Shown here one piece after another: positions 26,613 to 36,045 of a DNA stretch of 64,000 bases (position 1 is the first letter of the stretch; each line of letters starts with the position of its first letter). Source of the stretch: Thermodesulfobacteriota bacterium (lineage in GTDB: Bacteria; Desulfobacterota; DSM-4660; Desulfatiglandales; Desulfatiglandaceae). The DNA is taken from positions 35,000 to 98,999 of the forward strand of contig JANQDY010000062.1 of NCBI GenBank assembly GCA_028278625.1. The letters run 5' to 3'. Made by a program: the position numbers and the translations under genes. The notes beneath the pieces were generated by a model. The model was not told where the DNA came from. It worked only from the letters and a program-made list of their open reading frames with translations, and did not search any database.

Positions 26613-27329
26613 ATGAACGCCAGAACCCTTATAGGGGTACTGCTCGGCATCTGTTGGCTCTTTCTGTTTAGCGGCTGTGCTATATGGAATGAGTTCTTTG
26701 GTCCCGAAGATGAACTCACACCGGGTGAGATCATGAGTGAGGGAATGGCGGACTATAACGATGGCAATTTCACGGAGGCCATCGAGACATTTCAAAAGAT
26801 CAAAGACCGCTATCCCTACAGCACCTTCGCCATTACCGCGGAACTCAAAATGGCGGATGCCCTTTATGAAAAGGGACAGTATGATGAGGCCCGTGAAGAA
26901 TATGCCGAATTTGAAAAGATGCACCCCAGAAACAAGGATATCCCATATGTGATTTATCAGCAGGGCATGTGTTATTTTAAGAAATCAGCGACCATCGATC
27001 GGGACCAGTCCAATACGCTTAAGGCCAGAGAGGAGTTTGAACGGTTGATCAAGCGGTTTCGAAAAAGCGACCATACGGAACAGGCCCGCAGAAAAGTACG
27101 GGAGTGTTACGTGAAACTGGCTGAACATGAACTCTACGTGGGGAATTTCTATTTCAAAAAAGGAAAATACGAAACCGCCATGGCCCGGTATCTTTATCTC
27201 ATTGACCATTATCCCGACGTGGGGCAGTATTATGTGGCCCTTGAATCCATCAAAAAGTGCAAGGACAGGATTAAGGAATTAGACGGCGCTGAAGAGACCT
27301 CCTGGCTACACGGTTTCCTCTACGATTAG
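26613..27329 (+). CDS. bamD: outer-membrane assembly lipoprotein BamD
   Basis: A 238-residue TPR lipoprotein. The signal ends in LFSGC, a lipobox-like site, so it is lipid-anchored. TPR units follow: AIETFQKIKDRYPYSTFAITAELKMADALYEKG, YDEAREEYAEFEKMHP, and a later YETAMARYLYLIDHYPD. Size and the ERYPyS-type phrase match BamD/ComL, part of the machine that inserts beta-barrel proteins. Several in-frame ATGs exist (26592, 26607, 26613); 26613 has AGAGAGG at a suitable distance and starts directly with the signal peptide. Its 3' end overlaps that of alaS by 24 bases, tail to tail. Confidence 0.88.
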   Translation: MNARTLIGVLLGICWLFLFSGCAIWNEFFGPEDELTPGEIMSEGMADYNDGNFTEAIETFQKIKDRYPYSTFAITAELKMADALYEKGQYDEAREEYAEFEKMHPRNKDIPYVIYQQGMCYFKKSATIDRDQSNTLKAREEFERLIKRFRKSDHTEQARRKVRECYVKLAEHELYVGNFYFKKGKYETAMARYLYLIDHYPDVGQYYVALESIKKCKDRIKELDGAEETSWLHGFLYD

Positions 27330-29948
27330 CGTTTCGAGGGCGTTTAACGCTTCTTGCAGTTTTTCCGGCTTGTCCCCCCCTCCTTGGGCCATATCCGGTC
27401 GGCCGCCCCCTTTCCCACCGACGATGCCGGACAATTCCCTGATGATTTGACCGGCATTGAATGTTCCCTTGAGATCCTTGGTCACCGCACAGATGAGCAT
27501 GGCTTTGCCCTTTGCCTCGGCCCCTAAAAGGATAATGCCGGAGGTGAGTCGATCTTTGATTCGATCCACCGCATCACGAAGCTCCTTGGGTGTTTCGGCT
27601 TCCAGTCTTTTGGCGATCACTGAAACGCCTTCTATTTCCTTCATGTCCTCCAGGAGATCAGCCGATTTTTCCGTAAATAGACGACCTTTGAGCGATTCGA
27701 TTTCCCGTTCTTTTTCCCTGGTTTCATCCAACAGCCGCTGGAGTCTTATAATGAGCTTCTCGGGCGAGACCTTGAGCAGGGCGGCTGCGCTCTTCAGCTT
27801 TTCATCTTGTTTCTGGTCATGTATCAGTGCCGCGGCACCCGTAAGTGCTTCAATTCGGCGGACATTGGCTGCGACGGCCCCCTCGCTCAGAATACGAAAA
27901 ACGCCGATATCGCCGGTCCGTCCCGTGTGGGTTCCGCCACACAGCTCCCGGCTGAGTCCGTCACCGATATCAACAATCCTCACCATGTCGCCATATTTTT
28001 CTTCAAATATGGCCATGGCGCCCGTTTTCATGGCATCGTCCTTATCCATGACCCGGGTGTTGAGCGGCAGGTTTTCCCGAATACGGCTATTTACCCATCG
28101 TTCCACTTCCATAAGATTGTTGGGGGAGACCTGGGTAAAATGGCTGAAGTCAAACCTGAGGCGGTCGGGAGCCACGCGCGATCCCGCCTGTTTAACATGG
28201 TCTCCCAGGATCTCTCTAAGCGCCGCATGGAGCAGGTGTGTTGCCGAATGACTGGCGGCAACAGGTTTTCGGTGGGATGCATCCACGATTGCCATGACGG
28301 AATCGCCCACGGAAAGTGATCCTTCCTCCAAAATGCCTTCATGGACGATGAGGTCCTGGCCGTATTTGAAGGTGTTTTGGACGCGAAAATGGGCTGTACC
28401 GTTGGTGATCCTGCCCACATCTCCCACTTGGCCCCCGGATTCAGCGTAGAACGGGGTTTTGGCAAGTACGATTTCCGCTTTGTTCCCTTTTTGAAGGTTG
28501 CCCACTTCCTGCTGGTCGGCGATCAACGAGAGAATCTCTGATTCGGTTTCAAGGGTCTCGTACCCTTTGAAGCGGCTCTCAAGCCCCCGGTTCAGAAGGT
28601 CTCGGAAAACCTTTGGAACCGAGGCTTCACCACTCCCTTTCCAGGATTCCTGGGAGAGTGAACGCTGTCTGCTCATGGATTCTTCAAACCCTGCAAAATC
28701 CACCTCAAGATTTTCATCCCTCGCCACATCTTCCACCAAGTCAACTGCAAGGCCGTAAGTGTCGTAGAGTTTGAACACCACGTCACCCGGTATGACGGTT
28801 TCCTCTTTTTCTTTGAGTCGCGCGACTTCTTCTTTCAGCACCTTCATGCTGTATCTGAGGGTGTCGGCAAACCGACGTTCCTCGTTTTCAACAACCCCCA
28901 GAATAAAGCTTCTGGCGCGAATCAACTCACCGTAATCCTGGCCCATCAATTCAATGACGCGATCACAGACGGAATTGAGGAATATATCTTCAAGACCAAG
29001 TGCCTGTCCAAAACGGCTGGCACGTCTGATAATCCGTCTTAGGACATACCCGCGGCCTTCGTTGGACGGCATGATTCCGTCGCCGATCAAAAAGGAGACC
29101 GCGCGGGCATGATCGCTGATGACGCGAAATGCCACGTCCATACGGTCATCAACGCCGTATGCCTTCTTTGAGAGGGATTCAATGCGGCTGATAATTTCCT
29201 GAAAAAGATCGGTGTCATAATTGCTTTTGACCCCTTGAATGACGGCAGCCAGCCGCTCAAGGCCCATTCCCGTATCGATATTGGGTTTTGGCAAAGGTGT
29301 CAGTGTCCCGTCGGGGCTACGATCGAATTGAGTGAAAACCAGATTCCAGATTTCCAGGTAACGGTCACAGTCACATCCGCAGGCACAATCCGGTTTGCCG
29401 CATCCCACGGAAAGACCCTGATCGATATGAATTTCAGAACAGGGACCGCATGGTCCGGTATCTCCCATGGCCCAGAAATTGTCCTTTTCGCCCAGCCTTA
29501 CGATGCGATCGTCCGGCACACCGATTTCCCTTTGCCAGATCTCATAGGCCTCGTCATCATCTTTATAGATGGATACATACAGCTTGTCTGCGGGGAGCCC
29601 GTACCCTTCGGTCAGCAGTTCCCAGCCCCATTTGACGGCCTCTTCCTTGAAGTAATCCCCGAAGGAGAAATTTCCCAGCATCTCAAAGAACGTGTGATGC
29701 CTGGCCGTATAGCCCACATTATCAAGATCGTTGTGCTTACCGCCGGCACGCACGCATTTCTGGGCAGTGGCCGCCCTGGTATACCCGACGTTTTCGCCCA
29801 GAAAGGCATTCTTGAACTGAACCATCCCGGCATTGGTGAAAAGCAGGGTCGGGTCATCCCGGGGGATCAACGAAGAACTCTCGATGATCCGGTGGTCCTG
29901 TTGTCTGAAGTAGTCCAAAAACTTTTGTCTGATTTCCCTGAAATTCAT
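27306..29948 (-). CDS. alaS: alanyl-tRNA synthetase
   Basis: An 880-residue class II synthetase of usual length. Catalytic motifs: NAGMVQFKNAFLG, HHTFFEMLGNFSFGDYFKEEA (motif 2) and GMGLERLAAV (motif 3). The editing domain has HSATHLLHAAL and the CGGTH zinc site. The C-terminal DHHA1-like region ends GGKGGGRPDMAQGGG. It charges tRNA-Ala. An unusually Cys-rich insertion (GCGKPDCACGCDCDRY) lies in the catalytic domain. Last gene of the recA operon, 72 bases after recA. Confidence 0.97.
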   Translation of the reverse strand: MNFREIRQKFLDYFRQQDHRIIESSSLIPRDDPTLLFTNAGMVQFKNAFLGENVGYTRAATAQKCVRAGGKHNDLDNVGYTARHHTFFEMLGNFSFGDYFKEEAVKWGWELLTEGYGLPADKLYVSIYKDDDEAYEIWQREIGVPDDRIVRLGEKDNFWAMGDTGPCGPCSEIHIDQGLSVGCGKPDCACGCDCDRYLEIWNLVFTQFDRSPDGTLTPLPKPNIDTGMGLERLAAVIQGVKSNYDTDLFQEIISRIESLSKKAYGVDDRMDVAFRVISDHARAVSFLIGDGIMPSNEGRGYVLRRIIRRASRFGQALGLEDIFLNSVCDRVIELMGQDYGELIRARSFILGVVENEERRFADTLRYSMKVLKEEVARLKEKEETVIPGDVVFKLYDTYGLAVDLVEDVARDENLEVDFAGFEESMSRQRSLSQESWKGSGEASVPKVFRDLLNRGLESRFKGYETLETESEILSLIADQQEVGNLQKGNKAEIVLAKTPFYAESGGQVGDVGRITNGTAHFRVQNTFKYGQDLIVHEGILEEGSLSVGDSVMAIVDASHRKPVAASHSATHLLHAALREILGDHVKQAGSRVAPDRLRFDFSHFTQVSPNNLMEVERWVNSRIRENLPLNTRVMDKDDAMKTGAMAIFEEKYGDMVRIVDIGDGLSRELCGGTHTGRTGDIGVFRILSEGAVAANVRRIEALTGAAALIHDQKQDEKLKSAAALLKVSPEKLIIRLQRLLDETREKEREIESLKGRLFTEKSADLLEDMKEIEGVSVIAKRLEAETPKELRDAVDRIKDRLTSGIILLGAEAKGKAMLICAVTKDLKGTFNAGQIIRELSGIVGGKGGGRPDMAQGGGDKPEKLQEALNALETLIVEETV

Positions 29949-29966
29949 TGTGGCTCCTGAGATTAA

Positions 29967-29997
29967 AGCTGTTAGCCATTAGCTGTTGGCTGATAGC
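29967..29997. repeat. short imperfect tandem repeat between recA and alaS
   Basis: AGCTGTTAGCCATT (29967-29980) is followed at once by AGCTGTTGGCTGATAGC, an imperfect direct repeat with internal AGCT symmetry. Similar AGCTGATAGC-type runs are scattered in many proteobacterial intergenic regions. No function is assigned. Confidence 0.5.
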
Positions 29998-30020
29998 GGG
30001 TTTCCTTTGTTCTCATCTTC

Positions 30021-31061
30021 CTATTTCTTTTTTCCCAGAACAGGCGTTTCACCCTTCTCATCCTTCACTTCCGGGCCTTTTTTGAGTCCTGTTTGTTCCG
30101 TGACCTGCTCCGCAATTCTATCCCGAATGTCGACATTTTCAGCCAGAAAACGCTTCACATTCTGCCGGCCCTGGCCGATGCGGTCGCCATCAAAGGAGTA
30201 CCATGCGCCGCTTTTCTCAACAATGTCCAGGGACACTCCCAAATCCAGAATGTCACCTTCCTTTGAGATGCCTTCTCCGTAGACAATGTCAAATTCGGCA
30301 TTCTTGAAAGGAGGTGCCACCTTGTTCTTGACAACCTTCACCCGGGTGCGGCTGCCCACCACCTGGTCCCCGTCTTTCAGTGCACCGATTCGACGAATGT
30401 CCAGGCGCTGGCTGGCGTAGAACTTGAGTGCGTTGCCGCCTGTGGTGGTTTCCGGATTTCCAAACATGACGCCGATTTTCATCCGTATCTGGTTAATAAA
30501 AATAAGGCAGGTTCTGGATTTGCTGATGGTTCCCGTGAGTTTTCGAAGGGCCTGGCTCATGAGCCTGGCCTGAAGCCCCACATGGTGGTCACCCATTTCT
30601 CCTTCAATCTCCGCCCTGGGCACGAGGGCCGCCACCGAATCGATGATCAGGACGTCAATGGCGCCGCTTCGAACCAGGATTTCAGCGATGTCCAAAGCCT
30701 GTTCACCGGTATCCGGTTGGGAAACCAGCAAGTTGTCCACATCAACCCCCAACTTTCGCGCATAGACCACATCAAGGGCATGTTCCGCATCCACAAATGC
30801 CACCATACCCCCTTTGGCCTGGGCTTCCGCGGCGATGTGCAACGCAAGGGTGGTTTTGCCTGATGACTCCGGCCCATAGACTTCCACCACCCTCCCTCTT
30901 GGGACACCACCGACGCCCAGGGCAAGGTCCAGAGCCAGTGATCCAGTGGAAATGGCCGGAACATCGATGCTTTTGTCTTCGCCCAGTTTCATGATGGAGC
31001 CGCGACCGAACTGCTTTTCGATCTGGCTAATGGCCTGATCAACCGCTCTTTCTCTGTCCAT
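30021..31061 (-). CDS. recA: recombinase RecA
   Basis: A 346-residue RecA: Walker [14 protein letters not shown] near residue 64-72, Walker B region [24 protein letters not shown], and the highly conserved [46 protein letters not shown]. It forms filaments on single-stranded DNA, drives strand exchange and triggers LexA cleavage. The acidic/Lys-rich C-terminus is typical. It sits between thpR and alaS, a neighbourhood also seen in other Desulfobacterota. A possible operator lies just upstream. Confidence 0.98.
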   Translation of the reverse strand: MDRERAVDQAISQIEKQFGRGSIMKLGEDKSIDVPAISTGSLALDLALGVGGVPRGRVVEVYGPESSGKTTLALHIAAEAQAKGGMVAFVDAEHALDVVYARKLGVDVDNLLVSQPDTGEQALDIAEILVRSGAIDVLIIDSVAALVPRAEIEGEMGDHHVGLQARLMSQALRKLTGTISKSRTCLIFINQIRMKIGVMFGNPETTTGGNALKFYASQRLDIRRIGALKDGDQVVGSRTRVKVVKNKVAPPFKNAEFDIVYGEGISKEGDILDLGVSLDIVEKSGAWYSFDGDRIGQGRQNVKRFLAENVDIRDRIAEQVTEQTGLKKGPEVKDEKGETPVLGKKK

Positions 31062-31103
31062 TCTGTTTCCCCTTTACGGTTTTGGGTTTATTTTCCACTT
31101 TTT

Positions 31104-31124
31104 CTGACAACGGCACCCTGTCAG
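31104..31124. promoter_or_regulatory. inverted repeat upstream of recA, possible operator
   Basis: CTGACA (31104-31109), nine bases, TGTCAG (31119-31124): a perfect 6+6 inverted repeat 43 bases upstream of the recA start, overlapping the thpR stop. The position suits a LexA-type operator, but the known LexA boxes of this phylum vary and no match is claimed. It could also be a weak hairpin. Confidence 0.35.
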
Positions 31125-31693
31125 CTTCCCTCAAGCGGCCAGCTGTTCAGTTTCGTGTAAACGGCGCCGCCAGGCGATAGGTCGCTCTTGAAAAGCACCA
31201 GTTCAGACAAGGTGCAGGTGGCACCTTTCGGGTCTTTGTATTTTGCAATCATGTGATCCAAATGAGGCCAAGGACGTGCGCCTTTTTTGAATCTTCCCAA
31301 TGTCAGATGGGGTTTGTAGGGTCTTGTTTCCCGCTTTATGCCAAACGATCTTAGTTTTTTCTGAAGGGCGTCTCTCATATACCCCATGCGGCGAACATCC
31401 CCGCCAAGTCCCATCCACAAAACCCGCGGATAGCGGCGACTGCCGAAAAATCCCAAAGAACCTGCATGGACGTGAAAAGGGGCAAACCTGGCGCAGACCT
31501 TTTCAGCCGCATCGCCGATGGGTTCAAGGCTCTCACGGGAAATGTTCCCCATAAACACCACGGTCAGATGCACACTGTCCGGTTTAACCCATCTTAGATC
31601 CAGGGGCAATCCCTTTTCCGCCAGCAATACCGTTTCGATCTTTTTTTTGATGGCGGGCGGCAGTTCAAATGCCAGGAATGAACGGATTTCCAT
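31121..31693 (-). CDS. thpR: RNA 2',3'-cyclic phosphodiesterase (LigT family)
   Basis: A 190-residue 2H phosphoesterase. Both catalytic HxTx motifs are present: HLTV (in DSVHLTVVFMG) and HLTL (in YKPHLTLGRF). Length is normal. The ATG at 31693 is chosen; a TTG one codon earlier is unlikely. It overlaps the cinA 3' end by 29 bases. In E. coli the homologue opens 2',3'-cyclic phosphates and joins tRNA halves in vitro; the role in the cell is unclear. Confidence 0.92.
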   Translation of the reverse strand: MEIRSFLAFELPPAIKKKIETVLLAEKGLPLDLRWVKPDSVHLTVVFMGNISRESLEPIGDAAEKVCARFAPFHVHAGSLGFFGSRRYPRVLWMGLGGDVRRMGYMRDALQKKLRSFGIKRETRPYKPHLTLGRFKKGARPWPHLDHMIAKYKDPKGATCTLSELVLFKSDLSPGGAVYTKLNSWPLEGS

Positions 31694-32921
31694 CAAGATA
31701 CCTGCGAACCCAGTCGAGAGCCATCATGGCGCTGTTAAGTTTTATTTGCTTCCTTTTTCCCCAGAATCGGTATTTTTCCGTAAACGTCTCTTTTTGAGAT
31801 GCAAGGGCAATGTGCACCGTGCCCACCGGTTTGTCTCTGCTTCCTCCGTCCGGCCCGGCAATTCCCGTGACCGCGAGTCCCAGGTCGGCATGTAGGGCTG
31901 TACGAACGCCAAGGGCCATTTCCTGGGCCGTTTGGGCGCTGACAGCACCGTGGGCTTGTATGGTTCCGGCCGAAACCCCCAAAAGATCCATCTTTGCACG
32001 GTTGGTATAGGAAACCACGCCACCATTATAATAGTGTGAACTGCCGGGAACATCCGTGAGCCGGTTTCCGATGAGCCCACCGGTACATGATTCCGCAACG
32101 GCAAGGGTCTTTTCCTTGCTTAACAATGCTTCCCCCACAACTTGTTCCATGCTGCGGCTGTCGTGGGTAAAAGCATGGGGGCCCACCATTTCTGAAATGA
32201 TCTCTTCCGCGTGATTCAAGGTTTTGGATACTGTGGGCTCGTCCTTGCCCCTTAGACTGATGGTAATGTGGTTTTCCGGGTAATGGGGGTAGAACCCCAG
32301 AACCACTTTTTCCATGCGATTTTCAAGGGACTTGAATATGTCAGCGATTCGCGGTTCATTGAGGCCAAACACCTTGATAATCCGCTGGCGCATGAGTGGA
32401 AGGGTGTCATATCGGCTCAAAATGTCGGGTATGACGAAGGTGTCAATGAGGTAACGCGTCTGATCGGGAACGCCGGGAAGGAAATAGAAATGGACCCCTC
32501 CCGTGATCAGCGAAAAACCACAGGTGGCGCCCTCGGGATTCAGCATGTGAGCCCCTTTGGGCATCAGGGCCATTTTCTTGAGGGATTCCGTCATCTTGAT
32601 TCTGCGCACCTTGACATACGCTTCGATTTTTTCGAGCATTTGCTCATCGAGGCAAAGGGGGCGGTCAAGGGCGTCGGCGGCAATCCGGCAGGTCATGTCG
32701 TCAGCTGTGGATCCCAAGCCTCCCGTGACGATGACAAAATGGGAAGTTGCCAGCGCCCGTTTGAGTGCATCACCGGTTCTCTTTTCATCATCGCCCACGG
32801 ATGTGACGCGGACCACTTTAAGACCGGATGCGGTTAATCTTCCCGCGGCATACCAGGAATTCATGTCCTGAGTTCTGCCTGAAATCAATTCGTTTCCGAT
32901 GGTGATGATTTCGCCGTGCAT
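31665..32921 (-). CDS. cinA: CinA-family protein (nicotinamide-nucleotide amidase)
   Basis: A 418-residue two-domain protein. The N-terminal MoCF-like domain starts GEIITIGNELISGRTQD and includes VTGGLGSTADDMT; the C-terminal amidohydrolase domain (from about 255) has TLAVAESCTGGLIGNRLTDVPGSS and AVTGIAGPDGG. CinA/PncC recycles nicotinamide mononucleotide; the N-terminal domain can hydrolyse ADP-ribose in studied members. ATG 32921 is preferred over 32933, as GGA lies seven bases ahead and it starts at the conserved motif. Flanked by pgpA and thpR in one operon. Confidence 0.93.
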   Translation of the reverse strand: MHGEIITIGNELISGRTQDMNSWYAAGRLTASGLKVVRVTSVGDDEKRTGDALKRALATSHFVIVTGGLGSTADDMTCRIAADALDRPLCLDEQMLEKIEAYVKVRRIKMTESLKKMALMPKGAHMLNPEGATCGFSLITGGVHFYFLPGVPDQTRYLIDTFVIPDILSRYDTLPLMRQRIIKVFGLNEPRIADIFKSLENRMEKVVLGFYPHYPENHITISLRGKDEPTVSKTLNHAEEIISEMVGPHAFTHDSRSMEQVVGEALLSKEKTLAVAESCTGGLIGNRLTDVPGSSHYYNGGVVSYTNRAKMDLLGVSAGTIQAHGAVSAQTAQEMALGVRTALHADLGLAVTGIAGPDGGSRDKPVGTVHIALASQKETFTEKYRFWGKRKQIKLNSAMMALDWVRRYLDGNPFIPGI

Positions 32922-32939
32922 ATCGGTTTCCATGAGAAG

Positions 32940-33452
32940 CTAAAAGGGCAAAAAATAGAGAAAGACCCTTAGACACAGGTTCGCGTACAGGCCGGCCACA
33001 AGGTCATCTGCAACAATCCCTAAGCCCCCATGAAGCTTTTCGGCAGATCTGGCGGGCCACGGCTTAAAGATATCAAAAAGTCTGAAAAACAAAAAGCCGA
33101 TCAGCAGCGTTCTGAGGGACAGGGGGACAAAGAGCATGGTTAACAGAAAGCCTGCCACCTCATCAATCACGACTTCCGGGGGATCCGCTTTGTTAAGCAA
33201 CCTTTGGACCACATGTGAGGACCAGATGGCACAACACGTAAAAATCGCCAGAAACAGGGCGCTCGATGCCGGCGAAAAAACGGATGACAAGGCGACCATG
33301 GGTACGGCAGCCACAGTGCCGAAAGTCCCTGATGCAAAAGGAATCGTTCCTGAGCCGAACCAGGTGCCCATGATCAGCGCTGTTTTTCCGTAAACCCCGC
33401 TTTGTCTGAAAAGGGCATCTGGTCCCATATGTCCTGGTTTGGTTTGGGGCAT
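32940..33452 (-). CDS. pgpA: phosphatidylglycerophosphatase A
   Basis: A 170-residue membrane protein with three to four hydrophobic segments. Family signs are GSGTIPFASGTFGTVAAVP near residue 32, VVIDEVAGFLLTMLFVP (acidic pair for catalysis) near 95, and FFRLFDIFKPWPAR near 124. It removes the phosphate of phosphatidylglycerophosphate, the last step to phosphatidylglycerol. It starts 6 bases after larC and ends 18 bases before cinA, within the same operon. Confidence 0.93.
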   Translation of the reverse strand: MPQTKPGHMGPDALFRQSGVYGKTALIMGTWFGSGTIPFASGTFGTVAAVPMVALSSVFSPASSALFLAIFTCCAIWSSHVVQRLLNKADPPEVVIDEVAGFLLTMLFVPLSLRTLLIGFLFFRLFDIFKPWPARSAEKLHGGLGIVADDLVAGLYANLCLRVFLYFLPF

Positions 33453-33458
33453 GTCTTA

Positions 33459-34664
33459 TTAACGCTGGTTTTCGCGGTTTAAGCTTTCAACCCACTGATA
33501 AATGTCCTTCAGTGGAATGTTGTGTTTTATTGCAATTTCCCTGCAGGTATCAAATTCCGGTATAAATTGGGTGCAACCACTTCGAAGAATCCGCTTGACA
33601 TTCATTTTTCCCCATGGGCTGTCGATTTTTTTCTGTTCCCGCGGAAGAATCTTCCGTCGGGAATATCGAAAACGAATGCCAAGCGTGGTGGTTTCCCGGA
33701 CCATGATTTCCATCAGAGCGTCCTTGTGGTCCGGTCTGCCGATGACTTGAACCTGAACGCCTGGCCGGTTCTTCTTCATTTGGGCCGGGAAGAAAGCCAC
33801 ATCCAGAGCGCCTGCCAGGAACAACCGATCCATGAGGTATCCCAACCCTTCCGGAGACATGTCATCCAGGTTGGTTTCAAGGACCACCACCGTGTCCGTC
33901 TGGCTTTCGGGGGCCTCATGGCCGATGATGATCCGCAAGAGATTCGGCCGGTCGGGCAGGTCACGGGTGCCGACCCCGTAGCCCACACCCTGAACCGTCA
34001 TGGGGGGCATGGCACCAAAGCCCGAAGCCAAACTGGTGGCCAATGCCGCGCCCGTGGGGGTTACCATTTCCTGCCTAAGACCGGAATCAAATACCGGGAC
34101 GCCTTTTAGAAGGGCGAGGGTGGCAGGCGCCGGAACAGGGATTCTGCCGTGGGCGGTTTCCACAAAGCCCGATCCCAGCGGCAACGACGAAACGAACAGG
34201 CGGTCAATGCCCATGGTTTCAAGGGCATATACCGTCCCCACAATGTCAATGATGGAATCGACGGCACCCACTTCATGAAAGTGGACCTTTTCTATGGGCA
34301 TGTTGTGGATATGACCTTCGACGCGAGCCAGGGATTCAAAGACCGATATGGATTTTTCTTTCATGACGTCGGTCAGGTCCCCCTGTTTGATGATCTCACA
34401 GATGGCCGTCAGTCCTCTGTTTTCATGGGCGCTTTTGTGTCCGTGCCGATGATTTTCGTGATGATGGCTGTCCACGTGGACCAGAAAACGGGTGCCCGAC
34501 ATCTGTTGCCGCATCTCCCGTCTGATCTCAAGCTCATAGCCTTCAACGGCAAGGGTCAGAAGGCATCTTTTCAAATCATCAAAGGGGAGTCCTGCGTCCA
34601 GAAAGGATGCCACAAACATATCCCCGCTCAAACCGGAAAAACAATCAAGATAGGCTGTCTTCAT
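33459..34664 (-). CDS. larC: LarC-like nickel insertion protein (DUF111)
   Basis: A 401-residue protein starting AYLDCFSGLSGDMFVASFLDAG. It has a His-rich stretch at about 67-80 (HHHENHRHGHKSAHE), KVHFHEVGAVDSIIDIVGT and the C-terminal ETNLDDMSPEGLGYLMD. LarC puts nickel into the pincer cofactor used by lactate racemase and related enzymes. In some lactobacilli LarC needs a programmed frameshift; here both halves are in one frame. No larA, larB or larE is in the window. First gene of the larC-pgpA-cinA-thpR-recA-alaS run, after a strong terminator. Confidence 0.9.
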   Translation of the reverse strand: MKTAYLDCFSGLSGDMFVASFLDAGLPFDDLKRCLLTLAVEGYELEIRREMRQQMSGTRFLVHVDSHHHENHRHGHKSAHENRGLTAICEIIKQGDLTDVMKEKSISVFESLARVEGHIHNMPIEKVHFHEVGAVDSIIDIVGTVYALETMGIDRLFVSSLPLGSGFVETAHGRIPVPAPATLALLKGVPVFDSGLRQEMVTPTGAALATSLASGFGAMPPMTVQGVGYGVGTRDLPDRPNLLRIIIGHEAPESQTDTVVVLETNLDDMSPEGLGYLMDRLFLAGALDVAFFPAQMKKNRPGVQVQVIGRPDHKDALMEIMVRETTTLGIRFRYSRRKILPREQKKIDSPWGKMNVKRILRSGCTQFIPEFDTCREIAIKHNIPLKDIYQWVESLNRENQR

Positions 34665-34710
34665 GGGTCACTCGAAACTTGGGGGCCTGAAAACTAAAGG
34701 CCAGAATCAC

Positions 34711-34742
34711 GAAAAGCCCTGCCCGGCGGGGCAGGGCTTTTC
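34711..34742. terminator. strong hairpin terminator between larC and the HdrB/D-like gene
   Basis: GAAAAGCCCTGCCC (34711-34724), four-base loop, GGGCAGGGCTTTTC (34729-34742): a perfect 14-bp stem whose arms include the A and T tracts. It lies 17 bases after the stop of the minus-strand iron-sulfur protein gene and separates it from larC. Confidence 0.88.
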
Positions 34743-34759
34743 GATGAATTTTCAAACGG

Positions 34760-35908
34760 TTAAAGTGCTTCCGCAATCAATTCTGAGATGTCTTTGATTT
34801 CGATTTCGTCTTCCTTGTTCACGGTCTTCCGGCTGTCTTCCAGCATGGAGACGCAATAGGGACATGCGGTGGCCAAGATGGTGGCGCCGGTGTCGATGGC
34901 TTCATGGATTCTCAAATCGGAAAAACGCCATTCCGGTGGTGTTTCCATCCAAAGACGCCCCCCGCCCGCGCCGCAACACAAACTTTTGTTTCGGTTACGT
35001 TCCATTTCCACCAGGTTGCCGCCGGTGGCCGCGTTAATCAATGCACGGGGTTCATCATAGACTTCACTGTGTCGGCCCAGATAGCAGGGATCATGGTAGG
35101 TGATCTTCTTATCGATGGTTTTTGACAGTTTCACATCCCCTTTTTCAATCAGTTCCGCCAGCAGCTGGGTATAGTGAACCACCTCAAACTCGCCGCCGAA
35201 TTCAGGGTATTCCTGGGTGTAAGTGTAGTAGCAGTGGGGCGAGGTGGTGATGATCTTCTTGACCCCTTTGTCCTGATACAGCTGAATGTTTTTCTGAGCC
35301 ATATTCATGAAAAGCTCTTCATCGCCGATTTTTCGAACCGATTCCGCACAACAGCTTTCCTTTTCGCCGATAATCCCGAAACTGATGCCTGCCGCGGAAA
35401 GCACTTTGACCATGGCCTCAGCGATTTTTTGGCTTCTGGGATCGTACGCGGAGGTGCAGCACACAGAAAGAAAGTATTCGGTATTTTCATCAAACGCCGG
35501 AACGTCCAAGCCTTCCGTCCAGACAGTTCTTTTTTCCCGCGGTTCTGACCAGGGGTTGCCGTTAGAGTGTACGCTTCCGGTGGCTGTTTTCAAAACACCC
35601 GGAATGGTGCCGGTTTCCGCCATCATTCCTCGCATGGCCTTTACCACATCGATGATGGTGACGCCGCGGGGGCATTTTAAAACACAGGTGTTGCAGGTGG
35701 TGCAGCCGTACAAAATATCATCCGATTCGTATCCTTCCACGCCCAACTGAGCCATTCGAATCAATTTGCGAATGTTGAAAGGCCCCTCGACGATACGCCA
35801 GGGACATGAACCCGCACACATGCCGCACTGCATGCAAAGGTTCAGTTTTTCGGCCCCCATGGCAACGAGGGCTTCGTTCACTTCATAAAACGGGGTTAAC
35901 GCTTCCAT
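34760..35908 (-). CDS. HdrB/HdrD-like (Fe-S)-binding protein
   Basis: A 382-residue protein. Two 4Fe-4S motifs at 25-36 (CMQCGMCAGSCP) and 69-80 (CTTCNTCVLKCP) resemble HdrC. A first CCG-type domain (C150-C151, C186-C187, H225-C226) is degenerate, lacking the closing CXXC. A second is complete (C275, C311-C312, C349 and C352), so one non-cubane cluster site is likely. Such proteins act as electron-transfer partners of menaquinone, ETF or membrane complexes in anaerobes. The gene stands alone between a terminator and the divergent clpB, so its partner is unknown. AAAGGAG precedes ATG 35908. Confidence 0.88.
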   Translation of the reverse strand: MEALTPFYEVNEALVAMGAEKLNLCMQCGMCAGSCPWRIVEGPFNIRKLIRMAQLGVEGYESDDILYGCTTCNTCVLKCPRGVTIIDVVKAMRGMMAETGTIPGVLKTATGSVHSNGNPWSEPREKRTVWTEGLDVPAFDENTEYFLSVCCTSAYDPRSQKIAEAMVKVLSAAGISFGIIGEKESCCAESVRKIGDEELFMNMAQKNIQLYQDKGVKKIITTSPHCYYTYTQEYPEFGGEFEVVHYTQLLAELIEKGDVKLSKTIDKKITYHDPCYLGRHSEVYDEPRALINAATGGNLVEMERNRNKSLCCGAGGGRLWMETPPEWRFSDLRIHEAIDTGATILATACPYCVSMLEDSRKTVNKEDEIEIKDISELIAEAL

Positions 35909-36045
35909 TATTCAGATGCTCCTTTCAGCAAGATTATTAACATGCAATTCCATGTGGATGCATGGGATCGAAACAGTCGGATTTTTTTAGCAAATGCGAT
36001 TATTGATGTCAACAGGTGAATGGTTTCGTTTTTGGATGGCCAATG

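Noticed and set aside
29967..29997. short AGCT-rich repeat as part of a CRISPR array
   Set aside because: Only two imperfect adjacent units with no spacers.
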